The notes under the pieces are model-generated. The model was not told where the DNA came from. It saw nothing but the letters and a program-made list of their open reading frames with translations, and searched no databases. Position numbers and translations under genes: made by a program. Positions 47,061 through 58,778 of a DNA stretch of 64,000 nucleotides are shown here, piece after piece. Position 1 is the first letter of the stretch; every line of letters starts with the position of its first letter. Source of the DNA: Homarus americanus (taxonomy: Eukaryota; Arthropoda; Malacostraca; Decapoda; Nephropidae); assembly GCF_018991925.1 (NCBI RefSeq), contig NW_024748870.1, positions 700,187-764,186 on the forward strand, in the 5' to 3' direction.

Positions 47061-47224
47061 CTTCCCCCAAACTGAGGGTAGGTAGAGAGGGAAGAATGAG
47101 ATGATACTGAGAGGGAAGAGGGAGAGAGGAGGATAACTGAGGGAACAGGGATAACATGTGATAACTAAGACTCTAAGAGAAACAGGTGATAGATGTGTTG
47201 TCACTCAGACTCAATGTATCACTG

Positions 47225-47913
47225 CATAATACCAAAGACACTTAGAAGGTCATCAGGGAAATCAAGTCAGCCAAGAAGTCTTATTATCCCAGGAAAGTGT
47301 ACGGCCTTAAGGAGGTCGGCATCGGTCAGTGGTACTCCAAGGTAAAAGATTTCTGTGGTCTTAACCGTCAATCTCCCACACTTCCTTTCATCTCACATTT
47401 ACCTAGTGAGGAGGCAGCTGAGATAATTAATAACCACTTTGCTACCATATGTCATACCCTACCAAGTCTTGACCTCACTCTCCTCCCGGCTTACTTACCT
47501 TCCCCCTCCCCCCCGCCTCCCAGTGTTCAACCATTTGAAATCGCCAAAAAACTTTTGAAATTTCTTTTCAAACGCTCCACATCCTCAATTGACCTCCCAA
47601 TCAAATTTACAAGGAGTTTGCAGTCGAACTTGTCACCCCCCATCTGTTCTATTATTAATGCATCCCTCAGATAAAGCAAATGCCCTAATTAGTGGAAAAC
47701 CGAATTTGTCACCCCTATCCCCAAGGTCACCACCCCACGGTCCCCTAACGACCTCAGGCCAGTTGCCATTACCCCCATACCCAGTCTACTCTGTGAAGAC
47801 TTTGTTTGTGAGTGGGCATTTGCTAGAATTTATCAGTCAATTGAGCCACAGCATTTGGCAATATGAGGACCTCTTCTACATCACACTGCTTAGTTAGTTT
47901 CCTGGATTTCCTG
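47225..47913 (+). pseudogene. LINE-D ORF2, N-terminal RT part
   Basis: Plus strand: KVYGLKEVGIGQWYSKVKDF, EAAEIINNHFATICHTLP, then frameshifted FVTPIPKVTTPRSPNDLRPV (RT motif around the conserved RP). The frame reaches LLS-FLDF at 47913, where G3 is inserted, and continues at 52036 as LHKNLQKRKTS. Frameshifts mark it as inactive. Confidence 0.75.
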
Positions 47914-48239
47914 TGTATGTATATTATGTATGCTGGATTATGTACTATGTATGTATATTATGTATGTGCTCCATTTATATTTATTCAGCCTAGCTAGCAG
48001 CGTGTGGCAATGTTATTACCATATCCCACACGCTTAATTAATGTGCCTGGCGACGTATGGAAGCTGCTAATGTATCACTTGCCATACGTCGTCTATGGTA
48101 GTTGACCCGGACCTTAGCTAGGGAGCAGTGCTACCCACCTCTGTGTACATACTCTTATCCAGTAAACCGAACCTACAAAACTATACAGGTGTTTGTGTTC
48201 TCTCCTGTATATAGAACTTATTACCCAGAACATCTAACA
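47914..48239 (+). repeat. G3 5' LTR
   Basis: 326 bp; related to the G2 LTR but clearly diverged from it. Similar to its own 3' partner with more differences than between the G2 LTRs. Confidence 0.9.
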
Positions 48240-48793
48240 TGGCGCAGTGCGTAGTTTTACTGGATTATTACGAGTGATTAGTGCAAGTTTGTGGAAAGCC
48301 GGCTGATGGATCCCCGCCTTGGGTCAACCCCGCGTCATCCCTCGAAGAATTTCGCAACTTTGAGCAGTGTCAGTGACAGTGATTTTCTGTGAAGTGTTTA
48401 GTGCATTGTGTGTTTCGTGCCATTCATGTGTGACCTTGTTCGAACGGATTTCCAAGGTATACGGCATGTTCTGGGCATTTGTGGGGTGTAGAGCTCAGCG
48501 CACCCTCCTCTGACCGTTTACAGAGAGCGACTGAGCTACTCCTATCTCCACCCCCCTCCCTCACAGCGCCGCCTCCACCCCCCCTCACAGCTGGGGCGAG
48601 ACGCTCTGCCTGCCTGGGACACACACACATACATGTACTAACACTTGCTGACCGCGCGGCTTCATTATATATATTTTATATATATAACCTACTTATCTGT
48701 GTATTGAATTAAATTTTTTGTCTGAAATCTTGTTGATACGACGGGCTGACCGGTCAACACTGATTTAAGACACAGTACACAGAGGAAGTAGTT

Positions 48794-49681
48794 ATGTCTC
48801 ATGCCTTACGTAGCCGTGGACCCAGCGCCTGGATGAGTCAAGCGGATGATAGTCCCCCAGAGATGGATGACCAGGCCGGCCCAGCTCCCACAACATCGCG
48901 CAGCCCTTCACCTCAACATTCAGCGTTATCTCCAGAGATAATTGCCTTAATGAAGTTTATGAGAGATGAGAGACGCGAGGATGAAGCTCACAGACGTTTG
49001 GCGGATGAGCACAGAAGGCAAGCAGAGGCAGAACGAGACCACCAACGGAGAATGGAAGACAGTGCACGGTTTGAAGCCTTGATATCTCGCCTCACTGTTA
49101 ACCAAGCCCCTGGCTCTAACACTGCCTCGGTACTGAATGGTTCAGATACCTCATCCATGCTTCCTTCACGCCCCCCAGCCCCACCTAAAGCAGCAGCTCA
49201 AACACCGCCCATCTTGGAGCCTGATGTAAATTTCCAGACTTTTCGCGAATGGCGGCGGCGGTGGGCTGATTATGCTACAATGGTGGATCTCCAGAGTTTG
49301 TCACAGCCTAAACAACTCATCCAGCTGCGTATGTGCCTGTCCTTGGAAGTTCAGCGTGTCTTAGAACATACGCTGCAGGTACCCCCAACCTCTTCGCTGT
49401 CTGTAGAGGAGGTACTGGACGTTCTACAACGGCACATCAAAGGACAGCAGAATGAAGCTCTGCGCAGGAGGGAATTGTTTAGCTGTAGACAGATGGAGGG
49501 TGAGTCTTTTGACGCCTTTTATGTACGTCTTAAGAGAGCCTCGGAAGAGGTAGATATATGTTTAGGCCACCACCAGCAGTGCGAGGAGACCCAGTTGAAG
49601 CAGGTGATCCTGATGTGGGTGTTAAGGACAGGAACCTGTCCCTCACCTCCCTCGACTCTTCCCTCTTCTCTTTCAGGATAA
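48794..49681 (+). pseudogene. G3 gag, 5' part
   Basis: ATG at 48794 starts MSHALRSRGPSAWMSQADD, parallel to G2 gag through the coiled coil (MRDERREDEAHRRLADEHRR), capsid (FREWRRRWADYATMVDLQSL) and FYVRLKRASEEVD. It goes out of frame after KQVILMW at about 49615, where G2 continues GVKDEELVQRL. Confidence 0.88.
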
Positions 49682-51670
49682 AAGGACGATATGTCGTCTC
49701 TATGAGGTGGGCTGCCAGGTGTGCCACCTCTGCTATCCGAAGCCCCCATAGGCTGTAATGCCAGCTTGTTTCCTCGGGTACAAGAAGGACAAGAAGTCTG
49801 CTCCTACGCCTTCGCCCACCACGTCCACGCCCTCAACCATTTTGCAACAACTGTGGTGGGGCAGCACTCCATTGCATGCTGTCCAGCTGCTCAGTCTACC
49901 TTAGTAACAGTTGTGACCGTATGGCCACTGGTCGCTCACAGTGCGGTGCCCAGCGAAGTACGTACAGTGCAATGTGTGCGGTCGTCTGGGCCACTATGAC
50001 AAGTGTTGCCCTACCCACAAACCCAAGGGACAGCGTCGGGGGAAGCTTCGGCGCCCTTCTACCAGTGAGGGCCGCCCACAGTCGCCAAATCAGAGGCACG
50101 ACGACCCTGGACAAAGCCCGACCCATATTAGGAGGGTGTACTCCTCGCATCCCAGGACCAAAGTCCCCCAGTGCACATCAGTTGAAGCCATCGTGACCTA
50201 CGTATGTGTGTCATCTCGTCTTTCAGATGTTGACCGACCGCGCTGATGTTATTGTAGTCATCGTGGTCCCCTGTAGCATTTTGGTGATGCTTGGGGCTCT
50301 CTCCAAGTGATCTAGGACTGCCTCCCAAGGACCTCCGCGTCACAGCAGACGGTTCATAGATGGCCCCAGCCCTAGGTTCACTCTATGCACATGTCACCTT
50401 TGGCAACAGGTCGTGTCAAGCCTGGATTGACGTGCATAATGGTGTCCTGACTCCTTTGCTGTCCTACAGACATTGCCAAGAGTTGGCCATCATCTCCCAG
50501 GACTTCCCAACACTGATTCTCGAGGTAAAATGCGCCAACAGGGTGCACAAAGGGAGCTGCAACTACCCTGCTGCCGCCCTGCCCCTACCTCTGGCCAGTG
50601 ACACCTCTCCTTCGGTAGTTGTCCCTGCTGCTTCACGTCCCCACGCCTTGGCTCGGCTTCAATGACAGCCACCGTGGAGCTGAGGCCACCAAACGACGTG
50701 CACGACAGACTGTGTTCCGGCCTGGCATCGACCCCGACATCTCCAATGCTGTCCAGGTGTGTAAGCCCCGCCACGTATTACAACCCAGCCAGCAGCAGGT
50801 ACCCTTCATGAGTGACGACAACCCCACCCGCCCCTTTGAGTCTGTGTCGGCCGACTTTTTCTGTGTGTCCGGAAAGTCCTTCCTGGTTATCGTCGACCGT
50901 CTCTCTGGTTGGCCGGTTGTCATCAAGGGCGGTGTAATGACACGACGTCTGCCGCCACCATCAGCAAAGTTCCGCCACTACTTCCGTGACGTATAGCCTT
51001 GCACGCCAACCGACGGTGGAGTTTCCCAGTTCACAAGCCGGGACTTGCTGCGTTCCTGGACCGATGGGGAGTCCGGCATGCTGCTTCATCGCCCCACACC
51101 AAGTAGGGTCCAACGGGCCGCTTGGGAGTGCCAAGCTGTCAAATCTTGAAGCACCCTCATCCTTGGCAGGCCCCTCTTTGGGAATATTGACTGCGAGGTT
51201 CTCTGACCAGTCTTGAACCCGCAACACACCTGCTAACTTCTACACCCCGACGCCCTGCCCAGGTTTTGTATAAGCCCCTCGTTCTTGTGTCCAGTGTTTC
51301 ACCCTCAATCCTTCCAAGGAGTGGCAGGCCAAGACAGAGGATTGTGATCGCCGAGCCGCCGAACGTGTTCAGGACATCGTCGCCCGCTACAACGACCACG
51401 CCTGTTCTCTCCCCAGGTTGAGTGTCGGCACCCAAGTCCGTGTTCAGGACCCGACCTCCCTACGTTCGGACAAAGTAGGCGTAGTCATGGGTCTCGGTAG
51501 GTCACGGGACTACCAGGTGCGGTTACCCAGTGGTCGTGTGTGGTGGAGGAACTGCCGTTTTCTCCGCCCCGTAACAATGCCTTCTGCTGGCCCCGCTACC
51601 AGTGTTGAGTCCCATACCCTTCCCAGTGATGAAGTCCCTCGACGCTCAGAACGGATCCAAAAGAAAAGGT
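49682..51670 (+). pseudogene. G3 gag end, protease remnant and integrase; RT lost
   Basis: Frames jump between knuckle text (CPAKYVQCNVCGRLGHYDKC at about 49945), the degraded protease region (no intact DTGA seen; LGSLYAHVTFGNRSCQAWID at about 50370) and integrase. At about 50615 LASDTSPS runs directly into AASRPHALARL, which in G2 lies about 1.7 kb further on beyond RT and RNase H, so that block was deleted. Integrase remnants include VIVDRLSGWPVVI (50887) and the C-terminal VQDPTSLRSDKVGVVMGLGR (51440). Non-functional. Confidence 0.82.
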
Positions 51671-51708
51671 CCGGCCAAGACTTTGCTATGATGTATAGGG
51701 GAGGGAGG

Positions 51709-52035
51709 TGTATGTATATTATGTATGCTGGATTATGTACTATGTATATGTATATTATGTATGTGCTCCATTTATATTTATTCAGCCTAGCTAGCAGTGT
51801 GTGGCAATGTATTTAAGATATCCCACATGCTTAATTAATGTGCCTGGCGACGTATGGAAGCTGCTAATGTCTCACTTGCCATACGTCGTCTATAGCAGTT
51901 GACAAGCAGCCAAGCTGAGGAGCGTTACTTCCCTCTGTGTACATATCTCTGATCCAGTAAATCGAACCTACAAAATCTATACAGGTGTTTATGTTCTCTC
52001 CTGTATATTGAACTTATTATCCAGAACATCTAACA
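51709..52035 (+). repeat. G3 3' LTR
   Basis: 327 bp, direct repeat of 47914-48239, preceded by a purine tract. Confidence 0.9.
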
Positions 52036-53220
52036 TCCTGCACAAAAACCTGCAGAAACGTAAGACATCACTGGCCGTTGCCCTTGTTGACTTCAGGAAG
52101 GCTTTTGACCTTGTTGATCATTGCACTGTTATCAACAAGGCCATTGCACTAGGGCTGCCCACCAACCTGGTCTCATGGCTGACTGGTTTCCTGAGTGAGC
52201 GTCGTCAGGCAGTCAGGTACCAGGGTTCTGTCTCCACATTCCAACACCTCAAGTGCGGTGTTCCCCAGGGGACCAAGATGGGACCACTGTGCTTCCTGAT
52301 CCTGATCAACGACGCTCTATCGGACACTCCTCACAGGTGGAAGTACGTGGATGACTGCGCTGTGGGGATTACAGTGGACGACACCTCACCGGACTACTCA
52401 TCGCTACAAGGCACCCTGGACAGGCTACAGGCATGGACTACAGAGAACAAGGTCACCATCAACCACACCAAAACCGTAGTCATGCACATCAATACCGCCA
52501 CCACTCCAGTGCAAGCTCCAGCAGTCACAGTGGGTGCCCATCCTCTCCAGTTAGGGCAATCTGCCAAACTCCTGGGTGTTACCATAGACCACAAACTGGA
52601 ATGGAAGGCCCATGTAAACAAAACAATCAAGGTAGCCTTGTACCGACTCTACATGCTACGGCGACTTAGGTCACTTGCGGCACCCACGCCAGAGCTGAGG
52701 ACTATCTACAACGCCTTTATTCTTCCCAAACTAACGTATGCGTCAACCAGCATGGTCGCCTTCTCTCAACTCTGCTTAACAACGCCACCTAGAGAAGTTA
52801 CGTAAAAGGGCCTGAAGAATCATGCTCGGCGCAGACTACTCCGGCTACAACAATGCTCTCTCCACCCTGGAAATGCCATCCCTGAGTGACCTCCACCACC
52901 AAGCACTAGCAAGGTTTGGCAGTGGACTATTGCACCATCCTCGTCATCACCACCTCCTGCCACCGGCAGTCCCCCGCCTACCTCGCGCAGTCCACCACTA
53001 CAACAAAATTCAGCCCATAAGAGTCCACAGTGATAGATATAAGAATAGCACCATCCCATCTATTGTTAAAATAATAAAAAAAACTCCTGATTTATGTACT
53101 GTACACCCCTGTAAATGTATTCAACGCATATCATTATGTCTAAATCAAATGTAAGTTTGCATATTTTCAGCCACCGGCTGCAACTCTATTATTATTATTA
53201 TTATTATTATTATTTTTATT
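52036..53220 (+). pseudogene. LINE-D ORF2 C-terminal RT part and 3' end
   Basis: Open to 52805: VALVDFRKAFDLVDH (catalytic D), GFLSERRQAV, CGVPQGTKMGPLCFLILIND, WKYVDDCAVG (catalytic YVDD), LLGVTIDHKLEWKAHVNK, LRTIYNAFILPKLTYAS. The frame then breaks; text resembling NNALSTLEMPSL and HHYNKIQPIR follows to about 53040. A 3' UTR follows, ending in (ATT)n at about 53188-53215. Matches the fragment at 9480-9870. Interrupted upstream by G3. Confidence 0.85.
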
Positions 53221-53221
53221 A

Positions 53222-53615
53222 CTCTAGCCCATACACAGGAGAATTGAGAACTAATCATAACGGTTCTTCGTTTATTAACGACGTTACTCAGAATAGACTG
53301 TTACACTTTCAAAACAATAAACCTACTTCCCGAGAAAATTAAACAGGGGTCACATGAATCACAATATATTTCATGACACGAATAAAACTTTAAGTGTACT
53401 CACCGAGATATATCCACACTGAAGAAATCTGGCTGACCAGACATTTGTCTACACTTAACCAAATCAAACCAGACTCATGGTTCGAAAATCAACTGCCCGC
53501 CTTGCTGGGGCATGATGTCACACTCACAGGCCACTGTGATTGGCTCATGCCTCAGGCTTCTTGGGTATTCCTGGTTAGCGGGAAACTCATGTGGTGTGTT
53601 GTGGCGGGTAATCGT
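53222..53615 (-). repeat. Dispersed repeat, copy 2
   Basis: Reverse complement of the family at 16262-16640, beginning immediately after the LINE-D tail. AATAAACGAAGAACCGTTA lies near 53260 on the minus strand. A GAT run lies nearby (about 53692-53706). Confidence 0.7.
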
Positions 53616-54697
53616 TGTCTAAGCTTAATTTTCCTGTATTTCCTCTAAACAAGACACAATTTACTCCAAAAAGCATAACATTGGTACATGATAATGATGA
53701 TGATTATGGGAATGACGTTGACGTTTTCGGCCTGCTGACTCTCTGCCTGTGCTGTTGATGACTTGACTGAATCCAGCATTCCAAGAGGTCGAAATCAACA
53801 TTGGCTCTTTGCCCCCATCTTTATACTTGACACATAGGAGGTTCCCCTGACGCCATTCAGCTACCCAGTAGGAAAGCCCACATCTCATGGATGGTGGTGT
53901 GTCCCTCACGGATACACTAGTGGGTGCGTGACTGTGGGTTGGTGGCTAGGTACCCTTCATTGTTAGCGATTTATTGATCACTGTGCCTATTTGTCTCTTC
54001 CACTATTTTGTCAAGAAGGGTGCCCTTGAAGAACTCGTTGAAATAATCAATGGGTTTGGCGTCCTGTGGTGGCGTGTGTTTGGGGCTTGGTGTGGCAGTG
54101 AAAGGGCTGGGTCGCTGCCCTATATCTCTGATCTATGCATACATTCCCAAATTGTATAATTTGCTACACATTGGGATGTGGAAGGTACACTACCAAATCA
54201 TTTACACATTTACTGTCTATATTTTTGGGCATGTATGCATATAATCATTGCAGTACAGATACATATTTTTTTACAATGCAGACTTAAATTTGGCATTAAG
54301 TTTCCTGCCCAAATTCGCTCCGCTCCTCACACTGTTCCAAGTAATGTCTGCGGCTACGCACTTGTATTTTATTAGTTCATTTAGTTATACACCACTTTAC
54401 GGCTAAGAGTTAATTCTGGCAATATTAATCCAGTAATCGAAATATTTATGTGATGTTCAGCAGGGTGTCAGCCATACTTAAACAGGCAATTGAAGTCCTT
54501 TTTTTTGTTGGGTGTTACAGGAGGACGTTTTGGTATTCAAGAAAAAATATGTAATAAGTGCCGCGACTTTCCGGACAGAGTGACAGAGATCTAAACTCTT
54601 ATCTCTGTATTACTTTAAACAGCCCCAAGTTCAATGATTTAATAACTTTTGATTATTAAAATAAGACAACTAAATTCTGTGATGTGTTTCTGACCAG
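53616..54697. other. Intron sequence, no feature
   Basis: A short GAT repeat near 53692 and an upstream pyrimidine stretch TGTGTTTCTGACCAG ending at 54697, the splice acceptor of the next exon. Confidence 0.5.
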
Positions 54698-54808
54698 GAG
54701 GAACGAAAGATGGTAACAAGATGGCAAGTCTAGTAAGGAATGGTGATCTAGCAGGTGTGAAAGCTATGTTAGCTGATGGCAAACCTGTGGACGCACCTGA
54801 TGATACCA
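54698..54808 (+). CDS. Host exon: start of ankyrin-repeat region
   Basis: 111 bp, between acceptor CCAG and donor GTAAGT. With the single G carried from the leader exon it reads GGTKDGNKMASLVRNGDLAG, VKAMLADGKPVDAPDDT. ASLVRNGDLAGVKAMLADG has the helix-turn-helix look of an ankyrin repeat, and PVDAPD is the following loop. It enters and leaves in phase 1 (37 codons). Ankyrin repeats mediate protein binding. The 53-kb distance to the leader exon is unusual but filled by identifiable insertions. Confidence 0.75.
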
Positions 54809-55095
54809 GTAAGTATGTTCTTGCTCTCCTGACTCATTGTCACGGGAAGTAGTAAACATGGGATGGTGACGATGAACATGGTAAACAGACTGCATATATA
54901 TTTACACTATTTACTATATACAAATGTAAAAGAAAACATGTGCAGCTAACTCCACTCCTGTATTTACCACTTAACGTTGACAATCCTCTCTCACCCTGAG
55001 GTGTGTGTAAAGGCCTGGCCTGTAGGATATAAATCCCTTGCCAGCCTAATCAGGATCTTATAAAAAGGAAAGTCAACAACCATGGGTTTCCAAGG
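54809..55095. other. Intron, no feature
   Basis: Sequence between the exon donor and a candidate solo LTR. Confidence 0.4.
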
Positions 55096-55687
55096 TGTAA
55101 CAAACAACCGTTAGAGATGACATCTCTTTACTACGAAAATAATCGCACTAATTTAACTCTGACACCACTCACACAAATATTAAATAAATAGCACTGGAGT
55201 CAAACAATTACTTGAAACAAAACAATTAATACAACAAAGTATAGGTATTTCCTACGGATGCAGATGAATACTCCTTCTAACCAGCACGGTGGAATGTTCT
55301 GGTAACGCGGTGATCTGCTATCCGGGGTAAGGTCCAGGGCAGCTTCCTCACTTAGCGCCGGCGTTGGTGGGCGATGTCTAGCCACACAGGAGAGACGCCA
55401 GGGCACGAACGGTGGATAGGGCGCGGAGGAAGTGACGATCACGTGGCAGCCGCGGCAGTAGGTGGAGTAGGTGACCAGAATTGACAGCCGAATAGTGAAG
55501 GATTGGGGAATCAGCCCACGAGCCCCAGGAACCTCAGGTGAGTACACAACCAGAATTGGAATCGAACAGCAGGGTGCTAGTACAGCTGTGGTGACGGCTG
55601 GGTAGTATCTGGTATGCAACGTCTACCCCCCTAGTGGGGCTGAGAAAACAAGCAAAAGAGCGGCGGACAACCATTTCGCTCGTTACA
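55096..55687 (-). repeat. Candidate solo LTR in intron
   Basis: 592 bp beginning TGTAACAAACAACCG and ending CGCTCGTTACA, so the ends form TGTAAC...GTTACA. GC-richer than the surrounding intron. No matching partner in the window and no clear target duplication, so the call rests on the ends and composition only. Confidence 0.35.
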
Positions 55688-56207
55688 GCCCTTATAGTGT
55701 GAAACCCTGAACTCTAAAGTGTGAATTCGAAGCATTGGCTAGTGAGCAAGAGGGAGAGATGGGGTTGTGTCGAAGGAGTTGCCCTTTTGTAGGGGGGGTA
55801 GATAGGTGCTGGGGAAAGATTTAATACAGAATAACACTTTGACAATACAGACCGGGTTTCTTCAGCTGAGTATAATTGCCTAACGCATGCCAGATGAAAA
55901 TACTCAAGTTACCTTTAGAATGAGAAGGGGATAAATTCATGTTCTATATAAAGTGTTTCTTTACAAAAGGGGATATTCATGAGTAAATGGATTATGGATA
56001 TGTTCGAATCAGCAAAGTTTTGACTACGAGATGGAACTTCCCCAGCTAAACTAAATCGTCTGTCGGCAAAAGTTAAGGAGACATCGTACTAATGGTATTA
56101 ACTAGCAATCAAAACAATCAGGAAATGGGCACGAAATATTTATTATCAGCAAACCACATTATCTATTGAATTTTTGCATATATCTAGTATAACATGGTTT
56201 CTTCCAG
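55688..56207. other. Intron, no feature
   Basis: Ends with a pyrimidine tract GGTTTCTTCCAG at 56207, an acceptor. Confidence 0.5.
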
Positions 56208-56306
56208 AGAGAACTGGACTACACTGGGCAGCAGCATATGGCCGTATAGAAATTGCCGAGCTACTGCTCAGCAATGGTGCTAATGTCACAGCGATGGACG
56301 AGCAGC
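56208..56306 (+). CDS. Host exon: one complete ankyrin repeat
   Basis: 99 bp, exactly 33 codons, phase 1 in and out. It reads RTGLHWAAAYGRIEIAELLL then SNGANVTAMDEQ. The TxLHxAAxxGRxEIxxLLLxxGANV pattern is a textbook ankyrin consensus. Acceptor TTCCAG and donor GTAAGT are both clear. Exon length equal to one repeat suggests repeats were added exon by exon. Confidence 0.92.
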
Positions 56307-56686
56307 GTAAGTGATATGTGCATGTGTTCTATTGACGTTATTAATGACTTCCCATTACGAATCATGTCTTTTTTTCCTTGTCTATACCTCCCTTTTTTAT
56401 CAGTTGTATCCTTTTCTCAATCACGTCTCATAACACTCCTTAATATACTTACAGTGTCGGCCACTCTACTTTCTTGTGTACTGAAGGCTTAGTATACAGT
56501 GTGCTGGGTATTTATTTCTCAAACAATTACTTACGATATAGTTTCATAAGCCGTGTTTGCAGAATATTAGCTGTGTACTGTAACCATAATGTCCCTTATG
56601 GTCTGTCATGCCTACTGAAACCATTTCCATTTTTTATCACATTCACAGTTATTGGTATACAGTAACGCGAGTCTTCTCCCCAACAG
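56307..56686. other. Intron, no feature
   Basis: A 380-bp intron with canonical GTAAGT start and TCTTCTCCCCAACAG end. Confidence 0.7.
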
Positions 56687-56764
56687 ACGTAACACCGGTA
56701 ATGTTGTCAGACTGGAACATCCACTCATATAATATGCATAGACAGTTCCTGAGGAAGTTTGGCG
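56687..56764 (+). CDS. Host exon: ankyrin-like capping segment
   Basis: 78 bp, 26 codons, phase 1 in and out: HVTPVMLSDWNIHSYNMHRQ, FLRKFG. HVTPVMLSDW resembles the start of an ankyrin repeat (xxTPLMLAxxx), but the second helix is atypical, as in a divergent or capping repeat. Donor GTGAGT follows. The gene continues to the right, but no further exon was recognised in this window. Confidence 0.65.
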
Positions 56765-57082
56765 GTGAGTTGTGATTGGGTTCACAAGTGTTCTGTTGAG
56801 TGTGAGAAAAACGGTTATACTTGATCAAGAGAGAGAAAAGGGTGAAAATAAAATGAAGTAAACTAAATTAAATTCAAGTGTAGCGGGCATTATGTAATGT
56901 TTGTAACAGAATACAGAAATTTGAGGGGGAAGGAAATACAGTCTTGAGATGCCGTGATATTTGTTATATTTTAGTTCGGTAATATCCCTTAGCTGTGCGA
57001 GCTGGGTATACAGCATCTGTTGCAAATTTTATGTATAGCAAAGTTACATGATCCTACCACATTATTAAACACCCTAATGGGG
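56765..57082. other. Intron sequence, no feature
   Basis: Nothing recognised between the last exon and the TTAGG-like block. Confidence 0.4.
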
Positions 57083-57486
57083 GTGTTAAGTTAGGTTAGA
57101 TTAGGTTCGGTTAGGATGTATTCTTTTGGGTTTGGCTAGGTTAGGTTCGGTTAGGTTATATTCTTTTAGGTTTAGTTAGGTTAATCTGTTAGGTTAAGTT
57201 AGGTTAGGTTAGGCTAGGCTAGGTTAGGGTTGGTTAGGCAAGTCTGTTAGGTTAGGTTAGGTTAGGTTAGGTGACGTTAGGTTAGGTTTGCTTAGGTAAG
57301 GTTAGGTTACTCTGTTAGGTTAGGCTATATTCTTTTCGGTTTGGCTAGGTCTAGAATATAGGTTAAGTTTAGTTAGGTTAGGTTAGGTTAGACTAGGTTA
57401 GGTTAGGTTAGGTTAGATTCCTTTGGGTTTTGTTGGGTTAATTTAATTTTGTTTATGTCAGGTTAGGTTAGTTTAAGGTTAGGTAT
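57083..57486 (+). repeat. Degenerate (TTAGG)n telomere-like block
   Basis: About 400 bp of GGTTAGGTTAGGTTAGG with substitutions (GGTTCGG, GGCTAGG, GGTTTGG). Larger units are visible as repeated TATTCTTTTGGGTTTGGCTA-like and CTGTTAGGTTAGG segments. TTAGG is the ancestral arthropod telomere unit. Confidence 0.9.
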
Positions 57487-58647
57487 GGATGTTATGAAGG
57501 TGTATAATTATCAGGTGAAATAAGAACATAAGAAAATAAGGAGTCTGCAATAGGCCAGTTGGCCTGTGCATGGCAGCTCCTGTCTAGAGTTATTACCACT
57601 CTCTATCATCCATGAATCTATCTAGCCTCCTTTTAAAACTTTCCAGTGTCCCAGCATTTACTACAAAATTGTTAAACTTGCTTCACTCGTCTACCACCCT
57701 ATTTGTGAACCAGTTCCTCCCTATCTCCTTCTTAAACCTAAACTTATCCAAATTAAATCCGTTGATACGAGTCCTATCTTGCTCGGATATTATAAGAACT
57801 TTATCCATATCGCCTTTATTGATTTCTTTAACCAACTTAAATATTTCTCTCATATCACCCCGCACTCTTCGTCTTTCTAGGGAATGTAAGTTTGGTTTCT
57901 TTAATGTATCTTGATAAGAAAGGTTTCTAAGTCTCGGAATCATTTTTGTCATTTTTCGCTGCACCGACTCCAGTGAATTGATATCCATTCTATAATAAGG
58001 GCACCAGAACTGAACAGAATAATCGAGGTGTGGCTTGACTAGCGCAAGATATAGTTGCAATATGACCTCTGCACTCTAATTACTTACACTTCTAGATATA
58101 AAACCTAATACTCTGTTTGCCTTATTTCGAACATTAACGAACTGTGTTCTTGGCAGTAGGTCCGGGCTTACAAATACCCCTAAGTCTCTTTCACAAGTCG
58201 ACTTCTCTAGGTTGATGTTGTTAAGGCTGTATACATTGACTGTATTTGTTCTTCCAATATTAAGTACGCTGCACTTGCTGGTGTTGAATTGCATTTGCCA
58301 TTTTTCTGACCACTCATGCAGTTTATTTAAATCCTCCTGTAGTGCATTTGCATCCTGCCCTGAATGAATGTTGGAAAAAATGGCACAGATATAATGGCAA
58401 TAGGAAAATATGGCACCGGAATAAAAAAAGGATAATCATCAGACTAGGAAAAAAATGCACATTCATTTTTATTGACAAGTTTTCACTAAAATTTTATAAC
58501 GTTTGTTACTAAAACTTACTAAGAGTTATATCAACGTCATAACGTAAAACATTTATTACCTTTAACTAAAGCATTCTACCGTATTTTAGTGAAAACTCGT
58601 ACATAAATGATTTACAAAATTAAAAATATCACATTGCATATTATTAT

Positions 58648-58778
58648 TCAAGATTTCCAACGAATGTTATAGTCAGCGCCTTGCACTAACTTTTGGACTG
58701 ACTTGCGACCAGCTTGGCTGTCCTGGCAGAGGATCTTCAGCCTTGTTTGGAGGTTCTTGTAAAAAAGTTTTGGCACTT
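58648..58778 (-). pseudogene. MULE transposase C-terminal remnant
   Basis: An open minus frame ending in TGA at 58648-58650: KLFYKNLQTRLKILCQDSQA, GRKSVQKLVQGADYNIRW. The Y-x-x-L-x-x-R-L-x-x-LC ... H/YNIRW ending is the C-terminal pattern of MULE transposases that carry FLYWCH-type fingers. Only the tail survives. Confidence 0.62.

Larger units (their letters stand above)
47914..52035 (+). mobile_element. Ty3/Gypsy element G3, internally deleted
   Basis: Plus-strand relative of G2. LTRs at 47914-48239 and 51709-52035 start TGTATGTATATTATG and end CATCTAACA. Target duplication TCCTG (47909-47913 and 52036-52040) is exact. TGGCGCAGTGCGTAG follows the 5' LTR (primer-binding region) and TATAGGGGAGGGAGG precedes the 3' LTR (polypurine tract). 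Gag is largely kept; RT and RNase H are deleted. Confidence 0.92.

Noticed and set aside
48479..48712. Plus-strand proline-rich frame upstream of G3 gag
   Set aside because: Lies in the Gypsy leader; the equivalent region of G2 has no matching protein.
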